A program made the translations under genes and the position numbers. A stretch of 64,000 nt of DNA from Eutreptiella sp. 'Long Island Sound 2002' (Eukaryota > Euglenozoa > Euglenophyceae > Eutreptiales > Eutreptiaceae), in contig OZ038378.1 in assembly GCA_964036045.1 (NCBI GenBank), positions 58,317,408 through 58,381,407 on the forward strand, given 5' to 3'. Under the pieces are notes generated by a model, which saw nothing but the letters and a program-made list of their open reading frames with translations, was not told the origin of the DNA and did no database searches. Positions within the stretch are counted from its first letter, which is position 1. Each line of letters begins with the position of its first letter. Of this stretch, positions 14,000 to 28,500 are shown one piece after another.

Positions 14000-16900
14000 T
14001 ACCTCCCCACATGCCCTGCAGGACACTCCGACCACCCCCTGGGTAGGACTCCCCATCCCCCTAGGCCGGTGTGCCCGAATCTACCTCCCCACAGACCCTG
14101 CAGGACACTCCGACCACCCCATGGGCAGGACTCCCTGTCCTTCCAGGCCGGTGTGCCCGAATCTACATCCCAAGAGTCCCTGCAGGACACTCCGACCACC
14201 CCCTTGGCCGGACTCCCCATCCCCCCAGGCCGCTGTTCCCGAATCTACCTCCCCACAGGCCTTGCAAGACACTCCGACCACCCGTTGGGCAGGACTCCCC
14301 ATCCCCCCAGGCCGGTGTGCCCGAGTCTACCTCCCCACAGGCCCTGCAGGACACTCCGACCACCCCCTGGGCAGGACTCCCCATCCCCCCAGGCCGGTGT
14401 GCCCGAGTCTACCTCCCCACAGGCCCTGCAGGACACTCCGACCACCCCCTGGGCAGGACTCGTCACCCCCCCAGGCCGGTGTGCCCGGTTCTACCTCCCC
14501 ACAGGCCCTGAAGGACACTCCGACCACCCCATGGGTAGGACTCCCCATCCCCCCAGGCCGGTGTGCCCGGTTCTACCTCCCCACAGGCGCCGAAGGACCC
14601 TCCGACCACCCCCTGGGTAGGACTCCCCATCCCCCCAAGCCGATGTGCCCGAATCTACATCCCCACAGCCCCTGCAGGACACTCCGACCACCCCCTGGGC
14701 AAGACTCCTCGTCTCCCCAGGCCGGTGTGCCCGAATCTACCTCCCCACAGGCCCTGCAGGCCACTCCGACCACCCCCTGGGCAAGACTCCCCATCCCCCC
14801 AGGCCGGTGTGCCCGAATCTACCTCCCCACAGGCCCTGTAGCACACTCCGACCACCCCCTGGGCAAGACTCTCCATCCCCCCATGCCGGTGTGCCCGAGT
14901 CTACCTCCCCACAGGCCCTGTCGGCCACGCCGCCCACACCCTGGCCAAGACTCCCCATCCCCCCAGGCCGGTGTGCCCGAATCCACCTCCCCACAGGCCA
15001 TGTAGGACACTCCGACCACCCCCTGGGAAGGACTCCCCATCCCCCCATGCCGGTGTGCACGAGTCTACCTCCCCACAGGCCCTGCAGGACACTATGACCA
15101 CCCCCTAGGCAGGACTCCCCATCCCCCCAGGCCGGTGTGCCCGAATCTACCTCCCCACAGGCCCTGCAGGACACTCCGACCACCCCCTGGGCAGGACTCC
15201 TCATCCCCCAGGCCGGTGTGCCTGGTTCTACCTCCCCACAAGCCCCGAAGGACGCTCCGACCAACCCCTGGGTAGGAGTCCCCATCCCCCCAGGCCGGTG
15301 TGCCCGAATCTACCTCCCCACAGGCCCTGTAGGACACTCCGACCTCCCGACGGCGGGACTCCCCATCCCCCCAGGCCGGTGTGCCCGAATCTACCTCCCC
15401 ACAGGCCCTGCAGGACACTCCGACCACCCCCTGGGTAGGACTCCCCAGCCCCCCAGGCCGGTGTGCCCGAATCTACCTCCCCACAGGCCCTGCGGGACAC
15501 TCTGACCACCCCCTGGGCAGGACGCCCCATCCCCCTAGGCCGGTGTGCCCGAATCTACCCCCCCACAGGCCCTGCAGGACACTCCGACCACCCCCTGGGC
15601 AGGACTCCCTGTCCCCCCAGGCCGGTGTGCCCGAATCTACCTCCCCACAGGCCCTGCAGGACACTCCGACCACCCCCTGGGCCGGACTCCCCATCCCCCC
15701 AGGCCGCTGTGCCCGGTTCTACATCCCAACAGGCCCTGCAGGACACTCCGACCACCCCCTGGGCCGGACTCCCCATCCTCCCAGGCCGCTGTTCCTGAAT
15801 CTACCTCCCCACAGGCCTTGCAGGACGCTCCGACCACCCCCTGGGCTGGACTCCCCAACCCCCCAGGCCGGTGTGCCCGAATCTACCTCCCCACAGGCCC
15901 TGTAGGACACTCCGACCACCCCCTGCGCAGGACTCCCCATCCCCCCAGGCCGGTGTGCCCGAGTCTACCTCCCCACAGGCCCTGCAGGCCACTCCGAACA
16001 CCCTCTGGGCAGGACTCGTCACCCCCCCAGGCCGGTGTGCCCGGTTCTACCTCCCCACAGGCCCTGAAGGACACTCCGACCACCCCATGGGTAGGACTCC
16101 CCATCCCCCCAGGTCGGTGTGCCCGGTTCTACCTCCCCACAGGCGCCGAAGGACCCTCCGACCACCCCCTGGGTAGGACTCCCCATCCCCCCAAGCCGAT
16201 GTGCCCGAATCTACATCCCCACAGCCCCTGCAGGACACTCCGACCACCCCCTGGGCAAGACTCCTCGTCTCCCCAGGCCGGTGTGCCCGAATCTATCTCC
16301 CCACAGGCCCTGCAGGCCACTCCGACCACCCCCTGGGCAAGACTCCCCATCCCCCCAGGCCGGTGTGCCCGAATCTACCTCCCCACAGGCCCTGTTGCAC
16401 ACTCCGACCACCCCCTGGGCAAGACTCTCCATCCCCCCATGCCGGTGTGCCCGAGTCTACCTCCCCACAGGCCCTGTCGGCCACGCCGCCCACACCCTGG
16501 CCAAGACTCCCCATCCCCCCAGGCCGGTGTGCCCGAATCCACCTCCCCACAGGCCATGTAGGACACTCCGACCACCCCCTGGGAAGGACTCCCCATCCCC
16601 CCATGCCGGTGTGCCCGAGTCTACCTCCCCACAGGCCCTGCAGGACACTATGACCACCCCCTAGGCAGGACTCCCCATCCCCCCAGGCCGGTGTGCCCGA
16701 ATCTACCTCCCCACAGGCCCTGCAGGACACTCCGACCACCCCCTGGGCAGGACTCCTCATCCCCCAGGCCGGTGTGCCTGGTTCTACCTCCCCACAAGCC
16801 CCGAAGGACGCTCCGACCAACCCCTTGGTAGGAGTCCCCATCCCCCCAGGCCGGTGTGCCCGAATCTACCTCCCCACAGGCCCTGTAGGACACTCCGACC

Positions 16901-17500
16901 TCCCGACGGCGGGACTCCCCATCCCCCCAGGCCGGTGTGCCCGAATCTACCTCCCCACAGGCCCTGCAGGACACTCCGACCACCCCCTGGGTAGGACTCC
17001 CCAGCCCCCTAGGCCGGTGTGCCCGAATCTACCTCCCCACAGGCCCTGCGGGACACTCTGACCACCCCCTGGGCAGGACGCCCCATCCCCCTAGGCCGGT
17101 GTGCCCGAATCTACCCCCCCACAGGCCCTGCAGGACACTCCGACCACCCCCTGGGCAGGACTCCCTGTCCCCCCAGGCCGTAGTGCCCGAATCTACCTCC
17201 CCACAGGCCCTGCAGGACACTCCGACCACCCCCTGGGCCGGACTCCCCATCCCCCCAGGCCGCTGTGCCCGGTTCTACATCCCAACAGGCCCTGCAGGAC
17301 ACTCCGACCACCCCCTGGGCCGGACTCCCCATCCCCCCAGGCCGCTGTTCCCGAATCTACCTCCCCACAGGCCTTGCAGGACACTCCGACCACCCCCTGG
17401 GCTGGACTCCCCAACCCCCCAGGCCGGTGTGCCCGAATCTACCTCCCCACAGGCCCTGCAGGCCACTCCGAACACCCTCTGGGCAGGACTCCCCATCCCC
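14000..17500 (+). repeat. Higher-order duplication, 19 monomers (offset 1,556 bp)
   Basis: Marker monomers such as GGACTCGTCACCCCCCCAGG (near 14,456 and 16,012), GCGCCGAAGGACCCTCC (near 14,588 and 16,144) and GACCTCCCGACGGCGGGAC (near 15,341 and 16,897) are all exactly 1,556 bp apart. Over at least 1 kb the two copies differ by only scattered single bases, so this duplication is recent. Confidence 0.85.
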
Positions 17501-18504
17501 CTAGGCTGGTGTGCCCGAATCTACCGCCCCACAGCCCCTGCAGGACACTCCGACCACCCCCTGGGTAGGACTCCCCATCCCCCTAGGCCGGTGTACCCGA
17601 ATCTACCTCACCACAGGCCCTGCAGGACACTCCGACCACCCCCTGGGCAGGACTCCCTATCCCCCCAGGCCGGTGTGCCCGGTTCTACATCCCAACAGGC
17701 CGTGCAGGACACTCTGACCACCCCCTGGGCCGGACTCCCCATCCCCCCAGGCCGCTGTTCCCGAATCTACCTCCCCACAGGCCTTGCAAGACACTCCTAC
17801 CACCCCCTGGGCAGGACTCCCCATCCCCCCAGGCCGATGTGCCCGAATCTACCTCCCCACAGGCCCTGTAGGACACTCCGACCACCCCCTGGGCAGGACT
17901 CCCCATCCCCCCAGGCCGGTGTGCCCGAGTCTACCTCCCCACAGGCCCTGCAGGACACTCCGACCACCCCTTGGGCAGGACTCCCCATTCCGCCAGGCCG
18001 GTGTGCCCGAGTCTACCTCCCCACAGGCCCTGCAGGACACTCCGACCACCCCCTGCGCAGGACTCCCCGTCCCCCCAGGCCGGTGTGCCCGAGTCTACCT
18101 CCCCACAGGCCCTGCAGGACACTCCGACCACCCCCTGGGCAGGAGTCCCCATCCCCCCAGGCCGGTGTGCCCGGTTCTACCTCCCCACAGGCCCTGAAGG
18201 ACACTCTGACCACCCCCTGGGCCGGACTCCCCATCCCCCCAGGCCGCTGTTCCCGAATCTACCTCCCCACAGGCCTTGCAAGACACTCCTACCACCCCTT
18301 GGGCAGGACTCCCCATTCCGCCAGGCCGGTGTGCCCGAGTCTACCTCCCCACAGGCCCTGCAGGACACTCCGACCACCCCCTGGGTAGGACTCCCCATCC
18401 CCCCAGGCCGGTGTGCCCGAATCTACATCCCCGCGGCCCCTGCAGGACACTCCGACCACCCCCTGGGCAGGCCTCCCCATCCCCCCATGCCGGTGTGCCC
18501 GAGT

Positions 18505-20410
18505 CTACCTCCCCACAGGCCCTGCCGGACACTCCGACCACCCCCTGGGCAAGACTCCCCATCCCCCCAGGCCGGTGTGCCCGAATCTACCTCCCCACAG
18601 GCCACTCCGACCACCCCCTGGGTAGGACTCCCCGTCCCCCCAGGCCGGTGTGCCCGGTTCTACCTCCCCACAGGCCCTGAAGGACACTCCGACCACCCAC
18701 TGGGCAGGAGTCCCCATCCCCCCAGGCCGGTGTGCCCGGTTCTACCTCCCCACAGGCCCTGAAGGACACTCCGACCACCCTCTGGGTAGGACTCCCCATC
18801 CCCCCAGGCCGGTGTGCCCGAATCTACATCGCCGCGGCCCCTGCAGGACACTCCGACCACCCCCTGGGCAAGGCTCCCCGTCTCCCCAGGCCGGTGTGCA
18901 CGAATCTACCACCCCACAGGCCCTGCAGGCCACTGCGACCACCCCCTGGGCAGGAATCCCCATCCCCCCATGCCGGTGTGCCCGAGTCTACCTCCCCACA
19001 GGCCCTGCCGGACACTCCGACCACCCCCTGGGCAAGACTCCCCATCCCCCCAGGCCGGTGTGCCCGAATCTACCTCCCCACAGGCCACTCCGACCACCCC
19101 CTGGGTAGGACTCCCCGTCCCCCGAGGCCGGTGTGCCCGGTTCTACCTCCCCACAGGCCCTGAAGGACACTCCGACCACCCACTGGGCAGGAGTCCCCAT
19201 CCCCCCAGGCCGGTGTGCCCGGTTCTACCTCCCCACAGGCCCTGAAGGACACTCCGACCACCCTCTGGGTAGGACTCCCCATCCCCCCAGGCCGGTGTGC
19301 CCGAATCTACATCGCCGCGGCCCCTGCAGGACACTCCGACCACCCCCTGGGCAAGGCTCTCCGTCTCCCCAGGCCGGTGTGCACGAATCTACCTCCCCAC
19401 AGGCCCTGCAGGCCACTGCGACCACCCCCTGGGCAGGAATCCCCATTTCCCCATGCCGATCTGCCCGAGTCTACCTCCCCATAGGCCCTGTAGGGCACTG
19501 CGACCAACCCCTGGGCAAGACTCCCCATCCCCCTAGGCCGGTGTGCTCGAATCTGCATCCCCGCAGGCCCTGTAGGACACTCGGACCACCCCCTAGGCAC
19601 GACTCCCCATCCCCCCAGGCCGGTGTGCCCCAATCTACATCCCCACAGGCATTGCAGGACACTCCGACCACCCCTTGGGCAAGACTCCCCGTCCCCCCAG
19701 GCCGCTGTGCCCGAGTCTACCTCCCCACAGGCCCTGCAGGCCACTCCGACCACCCCCTGGGCCGCACTCCCGACCCCCCCAGGCCGCTGTTCCGGAATCT
19801 ACCTCCCCACAGGCCTTGCAGGACACTTCGACCACCCCTTGGGCAAGACTCCCCATCCCCCCAGGCTGGTGTGCCCGAGTCTACCTCCGCGGGGGGCTCT
19901 GTAGGACACTCCGACCACCCCATGGGCAGGACTCCCCATCCCCCAGGGCCGGTGTGCCCGGTTCTACCTCCCCACAGGCCCTGAAGGACACTCCGACCAC
20001 CCCCTGGGTAGGACTCCCCATGCCCCCAGGCCGGTGTGCCCGAATCTACCTCCCCACAGGCCCTGCAGGCCACTGCGACCACCCCCTGGGCAGGAATCCC
20101 CATTTCCCCATGCCGATCTGCCCGAGTCTACCTCCCCATAGGCCCTGTAGGGCACTGCGACCAACCCCTGGGCAAGACTCCCCATCCCCCTAGGCCGGTG
20201 TGCTCGAATCTGCATCCCCGCAGGCCCTGTAGGACACTCGGACCACCCCCTAGGCACGACTCCCCATCCCCCCAGGCCGGTGTGCCCCAATCTACATCCC
20301 CACAGGCATTGCAGGACACTCCGACCACCCCTTGGGCAAGACTCCCCGTCCCCCCAGGCCGCTGTGCCCGAGTCTACCTCCCCACAGGCCCTGCAGGCCA
20401 CTCCGACCAC
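18505..20410 (+). repeat. Short higher-order duplications (483 and 657 bp offsets)
   Basis: Two adjacent duplications are visible. Variants at 18,505-18,860 recur 483 bp downstream, including the ATCGCCGCGGCCCC unit near 18,827 and 19,310. Variants at 19,440-19,750 recur 657 bp downstream, including CCCCATTTCCCCATGCCGAT near 19,440 and 20,097. The copies are nearly identical, which points to continuing local unequal exchange. Confidence 0.75.
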
Positions 20411-20966
20411 CCCCTGGGCCGCACTCCCGATCCCCCCAGGCCGCTGTTCCGGAATCTACCTCCCCACAGGCATTGCAGGACACTCCGACCACCCACTGGG
20501 CAAGACTCCCAGTCCCCCCAGGCCGTTGTGCCCGAATCTACATCCCCGCAGGCCCGGCAGGACACTCCGACCACCCCCTTGGCCGGACTCCCCATCCCCC
20601 CAGGCCGGTGTGCCCGAATCTACCTCCCCATAGGTCCTGCAGGACACTCCGACCACCCCCCGGGCAAGACTCCCCATCCCCCAAATCCGGTGTGCCCGAA
20701 TCTACATCGCCACAGGCCCTGCAAGACACTCCGACCACCCCCTGGGCAGGACTCCCCATCCCCCCAGGCCGGTGTGCCCGAATCTACCTCCCCATAGGTC
20801 CTGCAGGACACTCCGACCACCCCCCGGGCAAGACTCCCCATCCCCCAAATCCGGTGTGCCCGAATCTACCTCCCCACAAGCCCTGTAGGACACTCCGACC
20901 ACCCCCTGGGTAGGACTCCCCCTCCCCCTAGGCCGGTGTGCTCGAATCTACATCCCCACAGGCCCT

Positions 20967-22520
20967 TCAGGACACTCCGACCACCCGCTGGGCAGGACTC
21001 CCCATCCCCCTAGGCCAGTGTGCCCGAATCCACATCCCCACAGGCCCTGCAGGACACTCCGACCACCCCCTGGGCAGGACTCCCCATCCCCCCAGGCCGG
21101 TGTGCCCGAATCTACCTCCCCACAGGCCCTGCAGGACACTCCGACCACCCCCCGGGCCGGACTCCCCATCTACCCAGGCCGGTGTGCCCGAATCTACCTC
21201 CCCACACGCCTTGCAGGACACTGCGACCACCCCGTGGGCAGAACTCCCCATCCCCCAGGCCGGTCACCCCCTGGGCAGGACTCCCCGACCCCCCAGGCCG
21301 CTGTGCCCGGTTCTACATCCCCACAGGCCCTTAAGGGCACTCCGACCACCCTTTGGGTAGGACTCCCCGTCCCCCAAGTCCAGTCTGCCCGAATCTACAT
21401 CCCCACAGGCCCTGCAGGACACTCCGACCACCCCATGGGCAGGACTCCCCGTCCCCCCAGGCCGGACTGCCCGAATCTACCTCCCCACAGGCCCTGCAAG
21501 ACACTCCGACCACCCCCTGGGCAGGACTCCCCATCCCCCCACGCCGGTGTGCCCGAATCTACATCCCCACAGGCCCTGCAGGACACTCTGACCACCCCCT
21601 GGGCAGGACTCCCCATTCCCCTAGGCCGGTGTGCCCGGTTCTACCTCCCCACAAACCCTACAGGACACTCCGACCACCCCCTGGGCAAGACTCCCCATCC
21701 CCCCAGGCCGGTGTGCCTTAATCTACCTCCCCACAAACCCTACAGGACACTCCGACCACCCCCTGGGCAAGACTCCCCATCCCCCCAGGCCGGTGTGCCT
21801 TAATCTACCTCCCCACAAACCCTACAGGACACTCCGACCACCCCCTGGGCAAGACTCCCCATCCCCCCAGGCCGGTGTGCCCGAATCTACCTCTGCACAG
21901 GCCCTGCAGGACACTCCGACCACCCCCCGGGCCGGACTCCCCATCTACCCAGGCCGGTGTGCCCGAATCTACCTCCCCACACGCCTTGCAGGACACTCCG
22001 ACCACCCCGTGGGCAGAACTCCCCATCCCCCAGGCCGGTCACCCCCTGGGCAGGACTCCCCGTCCCCCCAGGCCGCTGTGCCCGGTTCTACATCCCCACA
22101 GGCCCTTAAGGGCACTCCGACCACCCTTTGGGTAGGACTCCCCGTCCCCCAAGTCCAGTGTGCCCGAATCTACATCCCCACAGGCCCTGCAGGACACTCC
22201 GACCACCCCGTGGGCAGGACTCCCCATCCCCCCAGGCCGGACTGCCCGAATCTACCTCCCCACAGGCCCTGCAGGACACTCCGACCACCCCCTGGGCAGG
22301 ACTCCCCATCCCCCCACGCCGGTGTGCCCGAATCTACATCCCCACAGGCCCTGCAGGACACTCTGACCACCCCCTGGGCAGGACTCCCCATTCCCCTAGG
22401 CCGGTGTGCCCGGTTCTACCTCCCCACAAACCCTACAGGACACTCCGACCACCCCCTGGGCAAGACTCCCCATCCCCCCAGGCCGGTGTGCCTTAATCTA
22501 CCTCCCCACAGGCCCTGAAG
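20967..22520 (+). repeat. Higher-order duplication with shortened monomer (775 bp offset)
   Basis: A truncated monomer, in which the CCCCAGGCCGG box is followed at once by TCACCCCCTGGGCAGG, occurs near 21,255 and again near 22,035. The flanking variants at 21,331-21,620 and 22,106-22,395 are 775 bp apart. The offset is not a whole multiple of 82 because the shortened unit lies inside the duplicated block. Confidence 0.75.
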
Positions 22521-25500
22521 GACAGTCCGACCACCCCCTGGGCAGGACTCCCCATCTCCCCAGGGCGGTGTGCCCGAATCTACCTCCCCACAGGCCCCGC
22601 GGGACACTCCGCCCACCCCCTCGGCAGGACTCCCCAGCCCCCCAGGGCGGTGTGCCCGAATCTACATCCCCACAGGCCCTTCAGGACACTCCGACAACCC
22701 CCTGGGCATGACTCCCCATCCCCCCCGGCCGGTGTGCCCGAATCTACATGCCCACAGGCCCTACAAGACACTCCGACCACCCCCTGGGCAGAAATCCCCG
22801 TCCCACCAGGCCGGTGTGCCCGGTTGTACATCCCCACAGGCCCTTTAGGACACTCCGACCACCCCCTGGGCAGGACTCCCCGTCCCCCCAGGCCGGTGTG
22901 CCCGAATCTACATCCCCACAGGCCCTGCAAGACACTCCGACCACCCCCTGGGCAGGACTCCCCGTCCCCCGGGGCCGGTGTGCCCGAATCTACCTCCCCA
23001 CAGGCCCTTGAGGACACTCTGACCACCCCCTGGGTAGGACTCCCCATCCCCCCAGGGCGGTGTGCCCGAATCTACCTCCCCACAGGCCTTGCAGGATACT
23101 CCGACCACCCCCTGGGCAGGACTCCCCATCCCCCAAGGGCGGTGTGCCCGAATCTACCTCCCCACAGGCCCTGCAGGACACTCCGACCACCCCCTGGGCA
23201 GAACTCCCCGTCCCACGAGGCCGGTGTGCCCGAATCTACATCCCCACAGGCCCTGTAGGACACTCCGACCACCCCCTTGGCAGGACTCCCCATCTCCCCA
23301 GGCCGGTGTGCCCCAATCTACATCCCCACAGGCCCTGCAGGACACTCCGACCACCCCCTGGGCAGGACTCCCCATAACCCCAGGCTGGTGTGCCCGGTTC
23401 TACCTCCCCACAGGCGCTACAGCGGACTCCGACCACCCCCTGGGCAAGACCCCCCATCCCCCCAGGCCGGTGTGCCCGAATCCACCTCCCCACAGGCCCT
23501 GCAGGACACTCCGACCACCCCCTTGGCAGGACTCCCCATCCCCCCGAGCCGGTCTGCCCGAATCTACATGCCCATAGGCCCTACAAGACACTCCGACCAC
23601 CCCCTGGGCAGAACTCCCCGTCCCACCAGGCCGGTGTGCCCGTTTGTACATCCCCACAGGCCCTTCAAGACACTCCGACCACCCCCTGGACAAGACTCCC
23701 CGTCCCCCCAGGCCGGTGTGCCCGAATCTACCTCCCCACAGGCGCTACAGGAGACTCCGACCATCCCCTGGGCAGGACTCCCCATCCCCCCATGCCGGCG
23801 TGCCCGAATCTACCTCCCCACAGGCCCTTCAGGACACTCCGACCACCCCCTGGGTAGGACTCCCCATCCCCCCAGACCGGTGTGCCTTAATCTACCTTCC
23901 CACAGGCCCTGCAGGACACTCCGACCACCCCCTGGGTAGGACTCCCCGTCCCCCCCGGCCGGTGTGCCCAAATCTACCTCCCCACAGGCCCTGCAGGACA
24001 CTCCGACCACCCCCTGGGCAGGACTCCCCATCTCCCCAGGCCGGTGTGCCCGAATCTACATCCCCACAGGCCCTACAGGACACTCCGACCTGCCCCTTGG
24101 CAGGACTCCCGATCCCCACAGGCTGGTGTGCCTGGTTCTACCTCCCCACAGGCGCTGTGGGGGACTCCGACCACCCCCTAGGCAGGACTCCCCGTCCCCC
24201 CAGGCCGGTGTGCCCGAGTCTACCTCCCCACAGGCCCTGCAGGACACTCCGACCACCCCCTGGGCAGGACTCCCTGTCCCTCCAGGCCGGTGTGCCCGAA
24301 TCTACCTCCCCACAGGCCCTTCAGGACACTCTGACCACCCCCTAGGCAGGACTCCCCGTCCCCCCCGGCCGGTGTGCCCGGTTCTACCTCCCCACAGCCC
24401 CTGCAGGACACTCCGACCACCCCCTGGGCAGCACTTCCCATCCCCCCAAGCCGGTCATCCCCTGGGCAGGACTCCCCGTCTCCCCAGGCCGGTGTGCCCA
24501 AATCTACCTCCCCACAGGCCCTTCAGGACACTCCGACCACCCCCTGGGTAGGACTCCCCATCCCTCAGGCCGGTGTGCCCGAATCTACATGTCCACAGGC
24601 CCTACAAGACACTCCGACCACCCCCTTGGCAGAACTCCCCGTCCCACCAGGCCGCTGTGCCCGGTTGTACATCCCCACAGGCCCTTCAGGACACTCCGAC
24701 CACCCCTTGGGCACGGCTCCCCGTCCCCCCAGGCCGGTGTGCCCGAATCTACATCCCCACAGGCCCTGCAGGACACTCCGACCACCCCCTGGGCAGGACT
24801 CCTCGTTCCCCCCTTGGCCGGTATGCCCAAAGCTACCTCCCCACAGGCCCTGCAGGACACTCCGACCACCCCCTGGGCAGGACTCCCCATCTGCCCAGGC
24901 CGGTGTGCCCGAATCTACATCCCCACAGGCCCTGCAGGACACTCCGACCACCCCCTGGGCAGGACTCCCCGTCCCCCCCTAGCCGGTGTGCCCAAATCTA
25001 CCTCCCCACAGGTCCTGCAGCACACTCCGACCACCCCCTGGGCAGGACTCCCCGTCCCCCCAGGCCGGTGTGCCCGAATCTACATCCCCAGAGGCCCTGC
25101 ACGACACTCCGACCACCCCCTGGGCAGGACTCCCCATCTCCCCAGGCCGGTGTGCCCGAATCTACATGCCCACAGGCCCTGCCGGACACTCCGACCTGCC
25201 CTTGGGCAGGACTCCCCATCCCCACAGGCTGGTGTGCCTGGTTCTCCCTCCCCACAGGCGCTACAGGGGACTCCGACCACCCCCTGGGCAGGACTCCCCG
25301 TCCCCCCAGGCCGGTGTGACCGAGTCTACCTCCCCACAGGCCCTGCAGGACACTCCGACCACCCCCTGGGTAGGACTCCCCATCCCCCCAGGGCGGTGTG
25401 CCCGAATCTACCTCCCCACAGGCCCTGCAGGACACTCCGACCACCCCCTGGGCAGGACTCCCCATCTCCCCAGGCCGGTGTGCCCGAATCTACCTCCCCA

Positions 25501-28500
25501 CAAGCCCTGCAGGACCCTCCGATCACCCCCTAGGCAGGACTCCCCATCCCCCCAGGCCGGTGTGCCCGAATCTACATCCACACAGGCCCTGCAAGACACT
25601 CCGACCACCCCCTGGGCACGACGCCCCGTCTCCCCAGGCCGGTGTGCCCAAATCTACCTCGCCACAGGCCTTGCACACTCCGACCACCCCCTGGGCAGGA
25701 CTCCCCATCTCCCAAGGCCGGTGTGCCCCGTTCTACCTCCCCACAGGCGCTACTGGGGACTCCAACCACCCCCTGGGCAGGACTCCCCATCCCCCAAGGC
25801 CGGTGTGCCCGAATCTACCTCCCCACAGGCCCTCCAGGGCACTGCGACCACCGACTGGGCAGGACTCCCCATCCCCCCAGGCCGGTGTGCCCGGTTCTAC
25901 CTCCCCACAGGCCATGCAGGACACTCGGACCACCCCCCGGGCAGGACTCCCCGTCCCCCCAGGCCGGTGTGCCCGGTTCTACCTCCCTGAAGCCCATGCA
26001 GGACCCTCCGACCACGCCCTGGGCAGGACTCCCCGTCCCCCCAGGCCGGTGTGCCCGGTTCTACCTCCCCAAAGGCCCTGCAGGACACTCCGACCACCCC
26101 CTGGGCAGGACTCCCCGTCCCCCCAGGCCGGTGTACCCGGTTCTACCTCCCCACAGGCCCTTCAGAACACTCCAATCACCCCATGGGCCGGACTCCCCAT
26201 CCCCCCAGGCCGGTGTGCCCGAATCTACCTCCCCATAGGCCCTGCAGGACACTCCGACCACCCCTTGGGCAGAACACCCCATCCCCCCAAGCCGGTCACC
26301 CCCTGGGCAGGACTCCCCGCCCCCCCAAACCGGTGTGCCCGGTTCTACATCCCCAGAGGCCCTGCAGGACACTTCGACCACCCCCTGGGCAGGACTTCCC
26401 GCCCCCCTAGGCCGTTGTGCCCGAATCTACCTCCCCACAGGCCCTGCAGGACACTCTGACCACCCCCTGGGCAGGACTCCCCATCCCCCCAGGCCGGTCT
26501 GCCCGAATCTACATCCCCAGAGGGCCTGCAGGACACTCCGACCACCCCCTGGGCACAACTCCCCATCCCCCTAGGCCGGTGTGCCCGAATCTACTTCCCC
26601 ACAGGCCCCGCAGGACACTCCGACCACCCCCTGGTCAGGACTCCCCGTCTCCCCAGGCCGGTGTGCCCGAATCTACCTCCCCACAGGCCCTGCAGGACAC
26701 TTCGACCACCCCCTGGGCAAGAACCCCGAACCCCCCGGGGCCGGTGTGCCCGAATCTACCTCCCCACAGGCCCTGCAGGACACTCCGACCACCCCCTGGG
26801 CAGGACTCCCCATCCCCCTAGGCCGGTGTGCCCGGTTCTACCTCCCCACAGGCGCTACAGGGGACTCCGATCACCCCCTGGGCAGGACTCCCCATCCCCC
26901 CAGGCCGGTGTGCCCAAATCTACTTCCCCACAGCCACTGCAGGACACTCCGGCCACCCCCTGGGCAGGACTCCCCATCTCCCCAGGCCGGTGTGCCCGAA
27001 TCTACCTCCCCACAGGCCCTGCAGGACACTCTGACCACCCCCTCGGCAGGACTTTCCGTCCCCCCAGGCCAGTGTGCCCGAGTCTACCTCCCCACAGGCC
27101 CGGCAGGACACTCCGACCACCCCCTGGGCAGGACTCCCCATCCCCCCAGGCCGGTGTGCCCGAATCTACATCCCCACAGGCCCTGCAGGACACTCCGACC
27201 ACCCCCTGGGCAGGACTCCCCATCCCCCTAGGCCGGTGTGCCCGGTTCTACCTCCCCACAGGCGCTACAGGGGACTCCGACCACCCCCTTGGCAGGACTC
27301 CCCATCCTCTTTCGCCGGTGTGCCCGAATCTACTTCCCCACAGGCACTGTAGGACGTTCCGGCCACCCCCTGGGCAGGACTCCCCGTCTACCCAGGCCGC
27401 TGTGCCCGGATCCGCCTCCCCACATGCCCTTCAGGACACTCCGACCACCCCCTGGGCAGGACTCCCCATCCCCCCAGGCCGGTGTGCCCGAATCTACATC
27501 CCCACAAGCCCTGCAGGACACTCCGACCACCCCCTGGGCAGGACTCCCCATCCCCCCAGGCCGGTGTGCCCGAATCTACATCCCCACAGGCCCTGCAGGA
27601 CACTCCGACCACCCCCTGGGCAGGACTCCCCATCCCCCTAGGCCGGTGGGCCCGGTTCTACCTCCCCACAGGCGCTACAGGGGACTCCGACCACCCCCTT
27701 GGCAGGACTCCCCATCCTCTTTGGCCGGTGTGCCCGAATCTACTTCCCCACAGGCACTGTAGGACATTCTGGCCACCCCCTGGGCAGGACTCCCCGTCTA
27801 TCCAGGCCACTGTGCCCGGATCTGCCTCCCCACAGGCCCTTCAGGACACTCCGACCACCCCCTGGGTAGGACTCCCCATCCCCCCAGGCCGGTGTGCCCG
27901 AATCTACATTCCCACAGGCCCTGCAAGACACTCCGACCACCCCCTGGGCAGGACTCCCCATCCCCCCACGCCGGTGTGCCCGAATCTACATCTCTACAGG
28001 CCCTACAGGACACCCCGACCACCCCCTGGGCAGGACTCCCCGTCCCCCCAGGCCGGTGTGCCCGAATCTACCTCCCCACAGGCCCTGCAGGACACTCCGA
28101 CCACCCCCTGGGCAGGACTCCCCATCCCCCAAGGCCGGTGTGCCCGAATCTACCTCCCCACAGGCCCTGCAGGACACTCCGACCACCGACTGGGCAGGAC
28201 TCCCCATCCCCCCAGGCCGGTGTGCCCGGTTCTACCTCCCCGAAGCCCATGCAGGACACTCCAACCACCCCACGGGCAGGGTTCTCCGTCCCCCCAGGCC
28301 GGTGTGCCTGAATCTACCTCCCCACAGGCCCTTCAGGACACTCCGACCACCCCCTGGGCGAGACTCCCCGTCCCCCCAGGCCGGTGTGCCCGGTTCTACC
28401 TCCCCGAAGCCCATGCAGGACACTCCGACCACCCCCTGAGCAGGACTCCCCGTCCCCCCAGGCCGGTGTGCCCGGTTCTACCTCCCCACAGGCCATGCAG